Shown here piece after piece: positions 17,973 to 25,959 of a stretch of 64,000 bases of DNA. The notes beneath the pieces were generated by a model. It searched no databases. It had not been told where the DNA came from and saw nothing but the letters and a program-made list of their open reading frames with translations. Position 1 is the stretch's first letter. Every line of letters begins with the position of its first letter. The stretch comes from Peribacillus glennii (GTDB lineage: Bacteria; Bacillota; Bacilli; Bacillales; DSM-1321): assembly GCF_003429105.1 (NCBI RefSeq), contig NZ_QVTD01000012.1, positions 62,001-126,000 on the forward strand, given 5' to 3'. Made by a program: the position numbers and the translations under genes.

Positions 17973-19475
17973 TTAACCAATTCTCTGGGTAGCCAGGGTC
18001 ATAATCGATTCCTGCGAGATATTTTCGTCATTGATTAACTCGCCCGTTATCCTGCCTTCGCACATTACGATAACCCTATGGCTCATCCTTAAAACTTCGG
18101 GAAGTTCCGAGCTAATCATAATAATCGATTTTCCTTGTGCGGCCAATTCATTCAATAAATTGTAGATTTCATCTTTTGCACCTATATCGATGCCTCTCGT
18201 TGGTTCGTCAAAAATTAGAATATCTGAATCCCGGGTCAGCCACTTGGCTATAACGACTTTTTGCTGGTTTCCACCGGAGAGGTTCTTGACCAGCTGGTTT
18301 ATGGACGGAGTCTTTATGCGTAATGATTTGACCATCGCGCTAGATTGATCGTTTATCTTAGGATTATTTAAGCTTCCAAGTTTTAGATAATCCTTCATCG
18401 TGGCAATGGTTATGTTTGCTTTTACATCCATCTCGAGCATTACACCATATTGTTTCCTGTCCTCCGAAAGGTAGCCTATGCCATGCTGCACAGCATCGGT
18501 TGGACTTTTTATCCGGGCTGGTTTCCCATTGATTATGATTTCACCTGAATCACGCATATCAGCCCCAAAGATTGCACGGGCCACTTCAGTCCTGCCGGCA
18601 CCCATCAGTCCGGCAAAGCCTAGGATTTCACCTTTGTGGAGGTCAAAGCTTACATTCTTTATGACATTCCCACGATTTAAATTCTTGACTTCGAGGACTT
18701 TCTCGCTGTTCCTGTTTTTTATTTCAGGCCTTTGGTTTTGGTATATTTGCCTTCCAACCATCATGGAAATGATCTGATCAATAGTTGCTTCTTGAGTATT
18801 TACGGTTCCGATATATGTACCATCACGCATTACGGTAACGCGGTCAGTGATCCTTTTTAATTCTTCCATCCGGTGCGATATATATATGATTCCTACACCA
18901 TCGCTGCGTAGCTTCCTGATCATTGTAAATAGTGAATCTATTTCTGTATCTGTCAGTGCTGCTGTAGGTTCATCCATAATCAAGATTTTGGAATTGAAAG
19001 AAAGCGCTTTTGCAATTTCAACCATCTGCTGCATTGCAACAGACAAATTCCCTACTTTATCTTTTGGATTCAGCTTAATATTTAATGTTTCAAACAAATT
19101 TTTGGCCCTGTCATTAAGTTTTTTTTCATCCAGGAAAAGGTCGAACATTTTTTTTGGTTCCCGGCCGATAAAAATATTTTGGGCCACAGTCAGATCCGGA
19201 GCCAAATTCAATTCCTGATGGATAATGCTTATTCCCAGATTTTGAGCTGTACGTGTATCAGGAACATCGATTTCTTTCCCTTGATAAAGGATTGAACCGG
19301 AATCTTTACTGTGAATGCCAGTGAGAACCTTCATTAACGTGGATTTACCTGCTCCATTTTCCCCTAGAAGGGCATGAACCTCACCTTTATTGAGTTCAAA
19401 ATCAACGTTTGATAGCGCTTGCACTCCAGGGAAAGCTTTACTGATCCCTTCCATTCTTAGCAATAATTCACCCAT
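17973..19475 (-). CDS. Sugar ABC transporter ATPase with two nucleotide-binding domains (RbsA type)
   Basis: 500 residues from the start at 19475, which follows AGGTGA; an upstream start at 19499 lacks this. First ABC domain: GENGAGKSTLMK (Walker A), LSVAMQQMVEIAKAL, ILIMDEPTAAL (Walker B). Second domain: a degenerate Walker A (GLMGAGRTEVARAIF, normal for RbsA), LSGGNQQKVVIAKWL and ILIFDEPTRGIDIG. This double-domain layout is that of ribose, galactose, xylose and fucose importers. It is the first gene of the ATPase-permease-binding-protein unit. A promoter and an 18-bp palindrome lie upstream. Confidence 0.93.
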   Translation of the reverse strand: MGELLLRMEGISKAFPGVQALSNVDFELNKGEVHALLGENGAGKSTLMKVLTGIHSKDSGSILYQGKEIDVPDTRTAQNLGISIIHQELNLAPDLTVAQNIFIGREPKKMFDLFLDEKKLNDRAKNLFETLNIKLNPKDKVGNLSVAMQQMVEIAKALSFNSKILIMDEPTAALTDTEIDSLFTMIRKLRSDGVGIIYISHRMEELKRITDRVTVMRDGTYIGTVNTQEATIDQIISMMVGRQIYQNQRPEIKNRNSEKVLEVKNLNRGNVIKNVSFDLHKGEILGFAGLMGAGRTEVARAIFGADMRDSGEIIINGKPARIKSPTDAVQHGIGYLSEDRKQYGVMLEMDVKANITIATMKDYLKLGSLNNPKINDQSSAMVKSLRIKTPSINQLVKNLSGGNQQKVVIAKWLTRDSDILIFDEPTRGIDIGAKDEIYNLLNELAAQGKSIIMISSELPEVLRMSHRVIVMCEGRITGELINDENISQESIMTLATQRIG

Positions 19476-19503
19476 TTTATCACCTACCAGTTCTATCAAT
19501 ATG

Positions 19504-19521
19504 TGTGTAAACGTTTACACA
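19504..19521. promoter_or_regulatory. Perfect 18-bp LacI/CcpA-type operator (TGTGTAAACGTTTACACA)
   Basis: A complete palindrome centred on CG, about 30 bases upstream of the ABC-ATPase start and about 90 bases downstream of the likely transcription start. The core TGTAAACGTTTACA fits both the cre consensus for CcpA and LacI/GalR operators. At this position a bound repressor would act as a roadblock. The LacI-family protein encoded at 7076-8110 and CcpA are both candidates. Confidence 0.8.
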
Positions 19522-19617
19522 ATGAAGCAAAAAAATTTGACCTAAAAGACAAAAAAATTAAAAGAAAAAACAGGTAATTCTACATTTTTTTCTTTTTTTT
19601 GGGTTTGTTTGTAATTA

Positions 19618-19646
19618 ATTGTATTTGAGTATTTTTGAAAAATCAA
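19618..19646 (-). promoter_or_regulatory. Sigma-A promoter for the sugar ABC operon
   Basis: On the minus strand TTGATT, 17 bases, TACAAT. The inferred start lies near 19611, next to a GTTTGTTTGT sequence (plus strand 19603-19612) resembling the island's DeoR-type boxes. Confidence 0.6.
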
Positions 19647-19679
19647 CCAAAAAATTAAAAATATTCGAAAATCTTATTT

Positions 19680-20111
19680 CTATTTGTCAATTACAACCCC
19701 TTTTTTTAGAATAATATTTGCGTAAAGCGCACTTTCCCCCGTTGCCACAATGGCATATGCTTTTTTGGCGCGTTCATAAAAATCAAACCGGTCAATCATT
19801 TCAAACGAATTAAAATGAGAGTCATATTTTTTTATTACATGACTGAATTCTCTCCAAATTGGCGGTTCCGAGTTTTCCCCAACTACTTTCATCAGTGAAA
19901 CAGGTTGTTCCGTATAAGTATCAAGCGGGAAAAACTTTAAAATCGCATCCAATATGTCAGGGACATTATGCCCATCACACCTTACAAGGTTTGCCGCACA
20001 AGAAGCAGCCGGGAAATTGCCATCGGCAAGCACGATCTCATCTCCATGTCCCATTTCCATAAGAATTTTTATTAGGTCAGGGCTAATAATTTTTGGTATT
20101 CCTTTTAACAT
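19680..20111 (-). CDS. fucU: L-fucose mutarotase (RbsD/FucU family)
   Basis: 143 residues from the ATG at 20111, which follows GAGGAA; an upstream start at 20168 would add 19 residues with no homology expected. It interconverts the alpha and beta anomers of L-fucose, supplying the form used by the isomerase. FucU features are ISPDLIKILMEMGHGDEIVLADGNFPA with the catalytic His and Asp, and the C-terminal 'YAIVATGE.ALYANIILKKGVV'. RbsD pyranases are similar but usually about 130 residues with a different N terminus. It sits between the FGGY kinase and the importer genes. Confidence 0.9.
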   Translation of the reverse strand: MLKGIPKIISPDLIKILMEMGHGDEIVLADGNFPAASCAANLVRCDGHNVPDILDAILKFFPLDTYTEQPVSLMKVVGENSEPPIWREFSHVIKKYDSHFNSFEMIDRFDFYERAKKAYAIVATGESALYANIILKKGVVIDK

Positions 20112-20173
20112 GGCAAATTTCCTCACTATATAAATATTTTGGTTTTTAAAAAACGCTTTATTTTTCATCTGTT

Positions 20174-21682
20174 TTATGTGTAAAAAGGTATATCTTTTAT
20201 TCGATCATAAAGGACTTTGAATCGTTCAAGTTGTTCAGCATAGATTTCAGTATGCTGCTGGTTTGGTTCGTATATATTTCCAGTATGAATCAGGGAAGCG
20301 GCATCTTCAAAGCTTGGAAACATACCAACGCCAACTCCTCCTGCAATGGCTGCCCCGATTGAAGTTGCTTCGGAGGCATTTTCTGTTAACCGGACAGGGA
20401 GATTCAAAACATCGCTTATGATTTGGATAAATGTCCCGCTTTTGGCCAGTCCGCCGATCATTCTTATTTCTCGTTTGCTGCCTGCGTTATTTATAATTTC
20501 TGATATGCTGGCAAGGGAAAAGGCAATGCCCTCCAGTACAGATTTCGCAATATCAAAACGATTATGTTCGAGGCTTAGTCCAAAGAAGCTTCCTCTCGCC
20601 TTGTCATTCCATATAGGTGAACGTTCTCCTAGTAAATACGGATGGAAGATTACTCCGCGGGAACCCGCAGGAACCGTTTTAAGCTGGGTCTCAAAATCAC
20701 TGTATTCGGGTTCCACGGACACAGTTTCCCAATCTGTTATTGAAGAAAGCTGCTTTATTGCCCATTCATAAGCGGAACCGGCCGTTTGCATCGTTCCCAG
20801 GACATTATAGTATTTTGGATTTAAATCACAAATGGTGAAAACACGCTTATCTGGGTCAATAAATGGTTTGTCCGCAACCTTTGAAACCCATGCAGTTGTT
20901 CCCAGGCTGAGATATGTCTCATCTTTTGCCAGACAGCCGGCTCCTACTGTTGCACAAGCCCCATCTCCTCCTCCAATGATGACAGGGGTTCCTTCGACCA
21001 ATCCCGTTACCAGTGCTGTACTTTTTTGCACATAACCAATTACCTCGGTTGAAGGGACTGGTGTTGGCATTTTGGTTAAATCAAGTCCGGTTTCTTTAAA
21101 GATAGAAGCTTCCCAATCCCTGGTTTCCAAATTGAAAGCACCCGTCAAAGAGGCATCTGAATAATCCGTGACCCCTAAATTGCCAGTCAGCCTAAAGGCC
21201 AGATAATCTTTAGCCTGAAGAAAGTATTTTGCCTTGCTGTACATTTCAGGGTTCTCTTTCTTCATCCAATACATCTTTAATAATGGATACCGTGATTCAA
21301 GCCGATTTCCCGTGATCCCATACAGCTGATCTTCACTGATTTTTGAGTAAATCTCACTTTCTATTTCACTGCTTCTTGTATCCGCATGGATCATCGACCG
21401 CATTAGGGGTTTGCCGTCCGAATCGACTGGCAGACAGCCGTTCATATGGGCACTGAAGGAGATACCCGCAATTTCCCGGGGATTAATATCCTTTAACACC
21501 TGTACCGTTGTCTCACAGAAATTTCTCCACCAGTCCGACGGATCTTGTTCTGCAATGCCGCCTTTTTGATAAAAAGTAGGATAAGCTCTTGCCGCGGAGG
21601 AAACAACTTCCCCCTCATCATTAAAAACAGTACATTTATGGTTGGTCGTACCAATATCATGAGCAATAATGTATGCAGGCAT
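20174..21682 (-). CDS. FGGY-family carbohydrate kinase (xylulokinase-like)
   Basis: 502 residues. AHDIGTTNHKCTVFNDEGE is the phosphate loop; AGISFSAHMNGCLPVDSDGK and 'DASLTGAFNLETRDW' lie in the first domain, and GGDGACATVGAG, 'HPYLLGERSPIWNDKARG' and 'MIGGLAKSGTFIQIISDVL' in the second. These resemble xylulokinases and gluconokinases more than the RhaB- or AraB-type kinases also present in this island. It is 16 bases downstream of the FSA-type aldolase, so the two are surely co-transcribed: the kinase probably makes a ketose phosphate for the aldolase. Exact sugar unknown. Confidence 0.85.
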   Translation of the reverse strand: MPAYIIAHDIGTTNHKCTVFNDEGEVVSSAARAYPTFYQKGGIAEQDPSDWWRNFCETTVQVLKDINPREIAGISFSAHMNGCLPVDSDGKPLMRSMIHADTRSSEIESEIYSKISEDQLYGITGNRLESRYPLLKMYWMKKENPEMYSKAKYFLQAKDYLAFRLTGNLGVTDYSDASLTGAFNLETRDWEASIFKETGLDLTKMPTPVPSTEVIGYVQKSTALVTGLVEGTPVIIGGGDGACATVGAGCLAKDETYLSLGTTAWVSKVADKPFIDPDKRVFTICDLNPKYYNVLGTMQTAGSAYEWAIKQLSSITDWETVSVEPEYSDFETQLKTVPAGSRGVIFHPYLLGERSPIWNDKARGSFFGLSLEHNRFDIAKSVLEGIAFSLASISEIINNAGSKREIRMIGGLAKSGTFIQIISDVLNLPVRLTENASEATSIGAAIAGGVGVGMFPSFEDAASLIHTGNIYEPNQQHTEIYAEQLERFKVLYDRIKDIPFYT

Positions 21683-21698
21683 TGCTACTCCTCCAGGC

Positions 21699-22358
21699 TT
21701 ACATATTTTTTAAATGGTCCTGCAGTCCTTGCCAATCATTATCAAACTGAGTCCTTCCTATATCTGTCATTGGATGCCGTATCAGCTCCGAGAATATTTT
21801 ATAAGGCATTGTTACAGCCTTGGCACCAAGCATGGCCATTTCGACTATGTCATAGCTTCCCCTTAAGCTTGCTCCAATTACCTTTGTATTAAATTGCTGT
21901 TTTTCATAGACACTCACTATTTCTCTTATAAGCTGGTATCCCGACCATCCTGTATCATTAATCCTTCCTACATAAGGACTGACATAGCTTGCCCCTGCTT
22001 TTGCTGCAAGTATCGCCTGTGAAACAGAAAAAACCAGGGTCATGTTTGTCTCAATTCCCTCTTTGGAGAGGATATGACAGGCATTTAATGCTTCCACACC
22101 CATTGGAAGCTTGATGACCGGTCTGTTAATAACCGAAATCATCTCCTTTGCTTCATCCACCATATCTCCAGCCTTTTCACTTGTTACCTGGTACCACACC
22201 TTGCCCCTCACTAATGAATTAATTTCCACCAAAACTTCCCTTGGCGGCAGTTTTTGCTTAGACAAAATCGTAGGGTTTGTTGTAACACCATCCAGAATAG
22301 ACAGCTGTGAAGCAGATTTAATTTCTTTTATATCCGCCGTATCAATAAAAATCTCCAT
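21699..22358 (-). CDS. Transaldolase / fructose-6-phosphate aldolase-like protein
   Basis: 219 residues, the length of the short transaldolase/FSA family. FIDTADIKEIKSA and DGVTTNPTIL form the N-terminal signature; the Schiff-base lysine is in PVIKLPMG; 'SYVSPYVGRINDTG' and IGASLRG complete the barrel. FSA-type enzymes cleave or form ketose phosphates by aldol chemistry; the short transaldolases transfer dihydroxyacetone. The start at 22358 is taken because GAGGTGA lies nine bases upstream; a TTG nine bases earlier would overlap that site. It leads an operon with the FGGY kinase and FucU. Confidence 0.88.
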   Translation of the reverse strand: MEIFIDTADIKEIKSASQLSILDGVTTNPTILSKQKLPPREVLVEINSLVRGKVWYQVTSEKAGDMVDEAKEMISVINRPVIKLPMGVEALNACHILSKEGIETNMTLVFSVSQAILAAKAGASYVSPYVGRINDTGWSGYQLIREIVSVYEKQQFNTKVIGASLRGSYDIVEMAMLGAKAVTMPYKIFSELIRHPMTDIGRTQFDNDWQGLQDHLKNM

Positions 22359-22446
22359 AGGATACAATCACCTCGAAATAATAAATTTCCTGTTAACATT
22401 ACTAAAAATTATTTGGTATCGAACTCGGTCATATGGGAAATCTGTA

Positions 22447-22476
22447 ATTATACTTATCAATAAAACTACATAACAA
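22447..22476 (-). promoter_or_regulatory. Sigma-A promoter for the aldolase-kinase-fucU operon
   Basis: On the minus strand TTGTTA, 18 bases, TATAAT, with an inferred start near 22440 and a leader of about 80 bases. It partly overlaps the stem-loop that follows the fused aldolase/dehydrogenase gene. Confidence 0.5.
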
Positions 22477-22514
22477 GGAACTTTTATCTTCGTAATGAAA
22501 GATAAAAATTCCTT
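22474..22514 (-). terminator. Stem-loop after the fused aldolase/dehydrogenase gene
   Basis: On the minus strand CAAGGAATTTTTATCTT pairs with AAGATAAAAGTTCCTTG with one mismatch. The following T-run is poor (TTATGTAGTTTTATT), so termination may be leaky. Confidence 0.5.
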
Positions 22515-22545
22515 GACTTAAGTTGTTGATAATCTTTGATTTTGA

Positions 22546-24615
22546 TTATCTGGTAAACGCTGCCGCTACCCCGCCATCCACGGTGATCATGCAGCCGGTT
22601 GTTTTCTCTGCTTTTGAAGACGCCAAAAATGCAATAGACTCGGCAATATCTCTAGGATAAATATTCACAAGCAACGTTGTCCGTTTGCGGTAATGCTCCT
22701 CCAATAGGTCCGGGTGTATGCCATATGCGGCAGCCCTTTCCTCCCTCCACCTTGAACCCCATATTGCCGAACCTTGCAGGACGGCATCCGGCAGGACAGA
22801 GTTGACACGGATACCGAATTCCCCGCCTTCAGCAGCAATGCAGCGGGCCAAATGAGTTTCCAGTGCCTTGGCCGAGCTGTAGGCTGCGGCATTTTTACCG
22901 GCGTAGACAGAGTTTTTCGACCCGATAAATACCATGTTGCCGCCCAGTCCCTGCTGCTTCATTTGCCTGAACGCTTCACGGGCCACAAGAAAGTATCCTG
23001 TCCCGAGCACATTCATATTCAGGTTCCATTCCTGCAGAGTAGTTTCATCTATTGGACTTGATGTTGCAAGGCCGGCGTTGTTGACTATAATGTCGACTCC
23101 GCCAAATGCAAGTGCTGTTTGCGCAAATGCTTCAAGCACCTGCTCTTCCTTGGTTACGTCCATCTTGATTGCCATTGCGCGCCCGGCGCCAAACTTTTCA
23201 TTGATTTCGGCAGCGACGTTTTCCGCCCCTTCAAGATTTAGGTCTGCCAGTACAACATGGGCACCTTCAGATACAAGGCGCCGTGCTGTTTCACTTCCAA
23301 TTCCGCCTGCGCCTCCGGTGATGAATGCCACTTTCCTGGAAAATTCAGCTTCGGCTGGAGCTAAGGTTAATTTGTAAAGCTCCAATGGCCAGTACTCCAC
23401 ATTATAGGATTCATTCTCACTCAAAGAAACAAAATTCCCGAGTGCAGTAGCGCCTTTCATTACGGCAATTGCCCGATTGTAAAGGGCTCCGCTTACTCTG
23501 GAATTTGCTGCATCCTTGCCCGTGTTCACCATGCCAATTCCGGGAATCAGTATGACGCGCGGTGCCGGTTCGAACATTTTATCGCCTTCATACTTGTTCC
23601 GTTCAAAGTAATTTCTGTATTCCTCTTTAAATCCCTCAATTCCCTCTTTGATGCTGGAAATCAGCAATTCTGCGTCCTTTGTTTGGGGGTCCCATTCCAC
23701 AAACAGCGGTTTCATTTTCGTATGCACCAGATGGTCCGGACAAGCCGCTCCAATCTGTGACAGTTCAGGTGCCTGGAGGCTGTTAACGAACTGGAGGACA
23801 TCCTCCCCGCGATCGAAGGATAAAATCATTTTCTTTTCATCGCTTACAGAGCCGCGGATGACCGGCATTACTTTTCCAAGCAACACTGCCGCATCTTCGT
23901 CGGAGAGAGATTCATATTTTTGCCCGCCGAAAACGGATTGTTCAATTATCCGTTCATTCATATATTCTTCGGCTTCGTTAATGATTGCTATTGTTTTTGC
24001 GTAGGACTGCCCGGAGGTCTCTCCCCAGGTAACAAGCCCGTGCTTTTCCATTAAAACAAGTTCGGCATTCGGATTGTTTTTGACTCCCTCGGCAATCATT
24101 TTCGACAGTGTGAAACCAGGGCGCACATACGGTACCCAGACAAAACGGTTCCCAAAAATCTCTTCCGCAATCTGCTTGCCATTATCAGCGCAGCAAATAC
24201 TGATGATTGCATCCGGATGCGTGTGGTCCACATGCTTAAAAGGCAGGAATGCATGCAGCAGTGTTTCAATCGAAGCCCTTGGATGCTTGCTGTCGATCAT
24301 GCAGTGAGAAAGATACGCAACCATCTCTTCATCTGACATTTCCTCGCGTTCAATCAAAGGACGGATATCATCCAACTTGAGCCCGGTAAAGTTTTGCGCT
24401 TTCATAGTCGCCAAATCGGAGCCGCTTCCTTTTACCCACATAACCTCTATATCACGTCCGCGAAAATCCTTCTCAATCGTCTTCATGGAAGTATTGCCGC
24501 CACCCCAGTTACAAACTGTGCGGTCTGTTCCAATCAAATTCGATCGGTAAACCAATTCCTCTACCCCATTTGTTATCTGTGAAGCCTTTTCAGACTCCCA
24601 AAGATTCTTAACCAT
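22546..24615 (-). CDS. Bifunctional sugar-phosphate aldolase / short-chain dehydrogenase (RhaEW type)
   Basis: 689 residues with two fused enzymes. The N-terminal half (about 20-240) is a class II aldolase (WGGGNTSMK, HTHPDAIIS, EKHGLVTWG zinc motifs). The C-terminal part (about 425-689) is an SDR (TGGAGGIGSE, NNAGLA, YSSAKA). B. subtilis RhaEW (YuxG) has this layout: it cleaves L-rhamnulose 1-phosphate and oxidises the L-lactaldehyde formed. Fucose breakdown yields the same lactaldehyde, so the SDR half fits this island even if FucA does the main cleavage. The gene is monocistronic, with promoter and repeated operator boxes upstream. Confidence 0.92.
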   Translation of the reverse strand: MVKNLWESEKASQITNGVEELVYRSNLIGTDRTVCNWGGGNTSMKTIEKDFRGRDIEVMWVKGSGSDLATMKAQNFTGLKLDDIRPLIEREEMSDEEMVAYLSHCMIDSKHPRASIETLLHAFLPFKHVDHTHPDAIISICCADNGKQIAEEIFGNRFVWVPYVRPGFTLSKMIAEGVKNNPNAELVLMEKHGLVTWGETSGQSYAKTIAIINEAEEYMNERIIEQSVFGGQKYESLSDEDAAVLLGKVMPVIRGSVSDEKKMILSFDRGEDVLQFVNSLQAPELSQIGAACPDHLVHTKMKPLFVEWDPQTKDAELLISSIKEGIEGFKEEYRNYFERNKYEGDKMFEPAPRVILIPGIGMVNTGKDAANSRVSGALYNRAIAVMKGATALGNFVSLSENESYNVEYWPLELYKLTLAPAEAEFSRKVAFITGGAGGIGSETARRLVSEGAHVVLADLNLEGAENVAAEINEKFGAGRAMAIKMDVTKEEQVLEAFAQTALAFGGVDIIVNNAGLATSSPIDETTLQEWNLNMNVLGTGYFLVAREAFRQMKQQGLGGNMVFIGSKNSVYAGKNAAAYSSAKALETHLARCIAAEGGEFGIRVNSVLPDAVLQGSAIWGSRWREERAAAYGIHPDLLEEHYRKRTTLLVNIYPRDIAESIAFLASSKAEKTTGCMITVDGGVAAAFTR

Positions 24616-24631
24616 CCGTATCCCTCCGTTT

Positions 24632-24641
24632 TATGTTTGTT
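24632..24641 (-). promoter_or_regulatory. Operator box 1 (AACAAACATA), downstream of the promoter
   Basis: The first of two identical direct repeats, TATGTTTGTT on the plus strand, 32 bases apart from start to start. This one lies just downstream of the inferred transcription start. DeoR-family repressors commonly bind direct repeats of this kind. Confidence 0.5.
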
Positions 24642-24654
24642 ATATCCTGTTATC

Positions 24655-24683
24655 ATTATAATCTATGTTTGTTTGCTTTTGAA
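24655..24683 (-). promoter_or_regulatory. Promoter of the fused gene, with operator box 2 in the spacer
   Basis: On the minus strand TTCAAA, 17 bases, TATAAT. The second AACAAACATA copy (24664-24673) occupies the spacer, so binding there would exclude RNA polymerase. Confidence 0.55.
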
Positions 24684-24699
24684 ATATAAAGATAAACTT

Positions 24700-25160
24700 T
24701 TATTTATTTTGTATTATGTGTGTATACAAAAAAACAGTTGCCCATAACTGAAAACAATTTACAATTAGCATTATTTGCCCGGTAAAATTAGTAGATTGTG
24801 TGAATGTTATAATAGGATGCACCCTCTCCGAAAAAAAATAAATTTAGCGAAACCAACAAAAAGAACAAACAGAATTAAATAAATCAAAACAAATGTATTT
24901 TTGTTGATTTATTTTACCTAGTGTTAAATTAAAAACAACAATAGTGTGACTATCCTTTAAAAGAGTGTTTATTTCTATATACACCCCGACCAGCACAAGT
25001 TCCGTTTAAATTAGCGGTACTCTTTTCAATTTCGGCTACTAATCGACCCATCATTTTAAACGAGGTGAATTTTCCATGGATAGAATACTTGCCTAATCAC
25101 AGAGAAATGTAACCGTTCTCATTTTGGAGTTTTATGAATGCTGGAGGTTAGAAAAAGATC
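24700..25160. other. Intergenic region upstream of the GH95 relic
   Basis: AT-rich and without an intact gene. It presumably held the plus-strand promoter of the lost fucosidase. AACAAA-rich stretches at about 24858-24890 (including ACAAACAG) resemble the island's boxes, but I cannot define a site. A ribosome binding site (GGAGG) at 25143-25147 precedes the relic's start. Confidence 0.35.
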
Positions 25161-25941
25161 ATGATTAAGAAAAAAAGCCTATCAATAATTTTTATATTCT
25201 GCTTCTCTTATCGTTACTGTAAACGGTCTTACACAAGTATCACAAAAAGCAAACTCTACTGATAAAAAATGGTTCAGATAGTGACATGACGTTACGGTTT
25301 GACCAGGCGGCAAATGATTGGCTGCAAGCTTTCCCTATTGGTAATGGGAGACTGGATGCCATGGGTTTTTGGAGGCGTGATACAGGAACATCTACAATTG
25401 TACGTGGAAAGTCTCTAGGCTGGTGCTCCGGTAAACGATAACAATCCGAAGGCATTAGAATATTTGCCTGAAATGCAACGATTACTGCTTAATGGGAAAA
25501 ATGAAGAAGCTAAATCATTAGCAGATAATATATCCTTGCTACACCGCCAAGTGTCCGATCATATCAGACCTTGGGGGACTTAACCATAGATCTAGGTGAA
25601 AATGGCTAAGTGCAAAATTACCGGCGTGAATTGGCAGAACCGGAGTGCATGATGGTATTGATTGGGGAATGTTCCCGATGGGCGGTCCATGGATGACGCT
25701 TCCATTAAGGGAACACTATGTATTTCATAAAGACAAAAAGCATCTAGAAAATGTGGCCTACCCATTAATGAAAGGCTCTGCTGAATTTGTGTTAGATTTC
25801 TTGGTGGAGGACAATAAAGGCAGGCTGGTAACGGCTCCCTCTTATTCCCCTGAAAACAGCTTCAAAATGCCAGGGACAGGGAAAGCCGCCCGCCTTACTT
25901 ATGCTCCCACAATGGATACATATCCGTTTCATTTCATTTGA
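25161..25941 (+). pseudogene. Remnant of a secreted GH95 alpha-L-fucosidase
   Basis: Degraded gene reading away from the rest of the island. After a ribosome binding site it starts MIKKKSLSIIFIF, a signal peptide, then shifts frame. DMTLRFDQAANDWLQAFPIG followed by NGRLDAMGF matches the conserved GH95 start; GAPVNDNPKALEYLPEMQRL continues it in another frame. The frame at 25645-25941 carries a later GH95 block: DWGMFPMGGPWMTLPLREHY, then AYPLMKGSAEF and APSYSPENSF. The intact enzyme is about 750-800 residues, so most of the middle and the end are deleted, and there are several frameshifts and stops. GH95 enzymes release terminal L-fucose from glycans, which fits the fucose pathway next door. 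It cannot make an active enzyme. Confidence 0.85.
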
Positions 25942-25959
25942 GAGGGATAGTTTTTTAAC

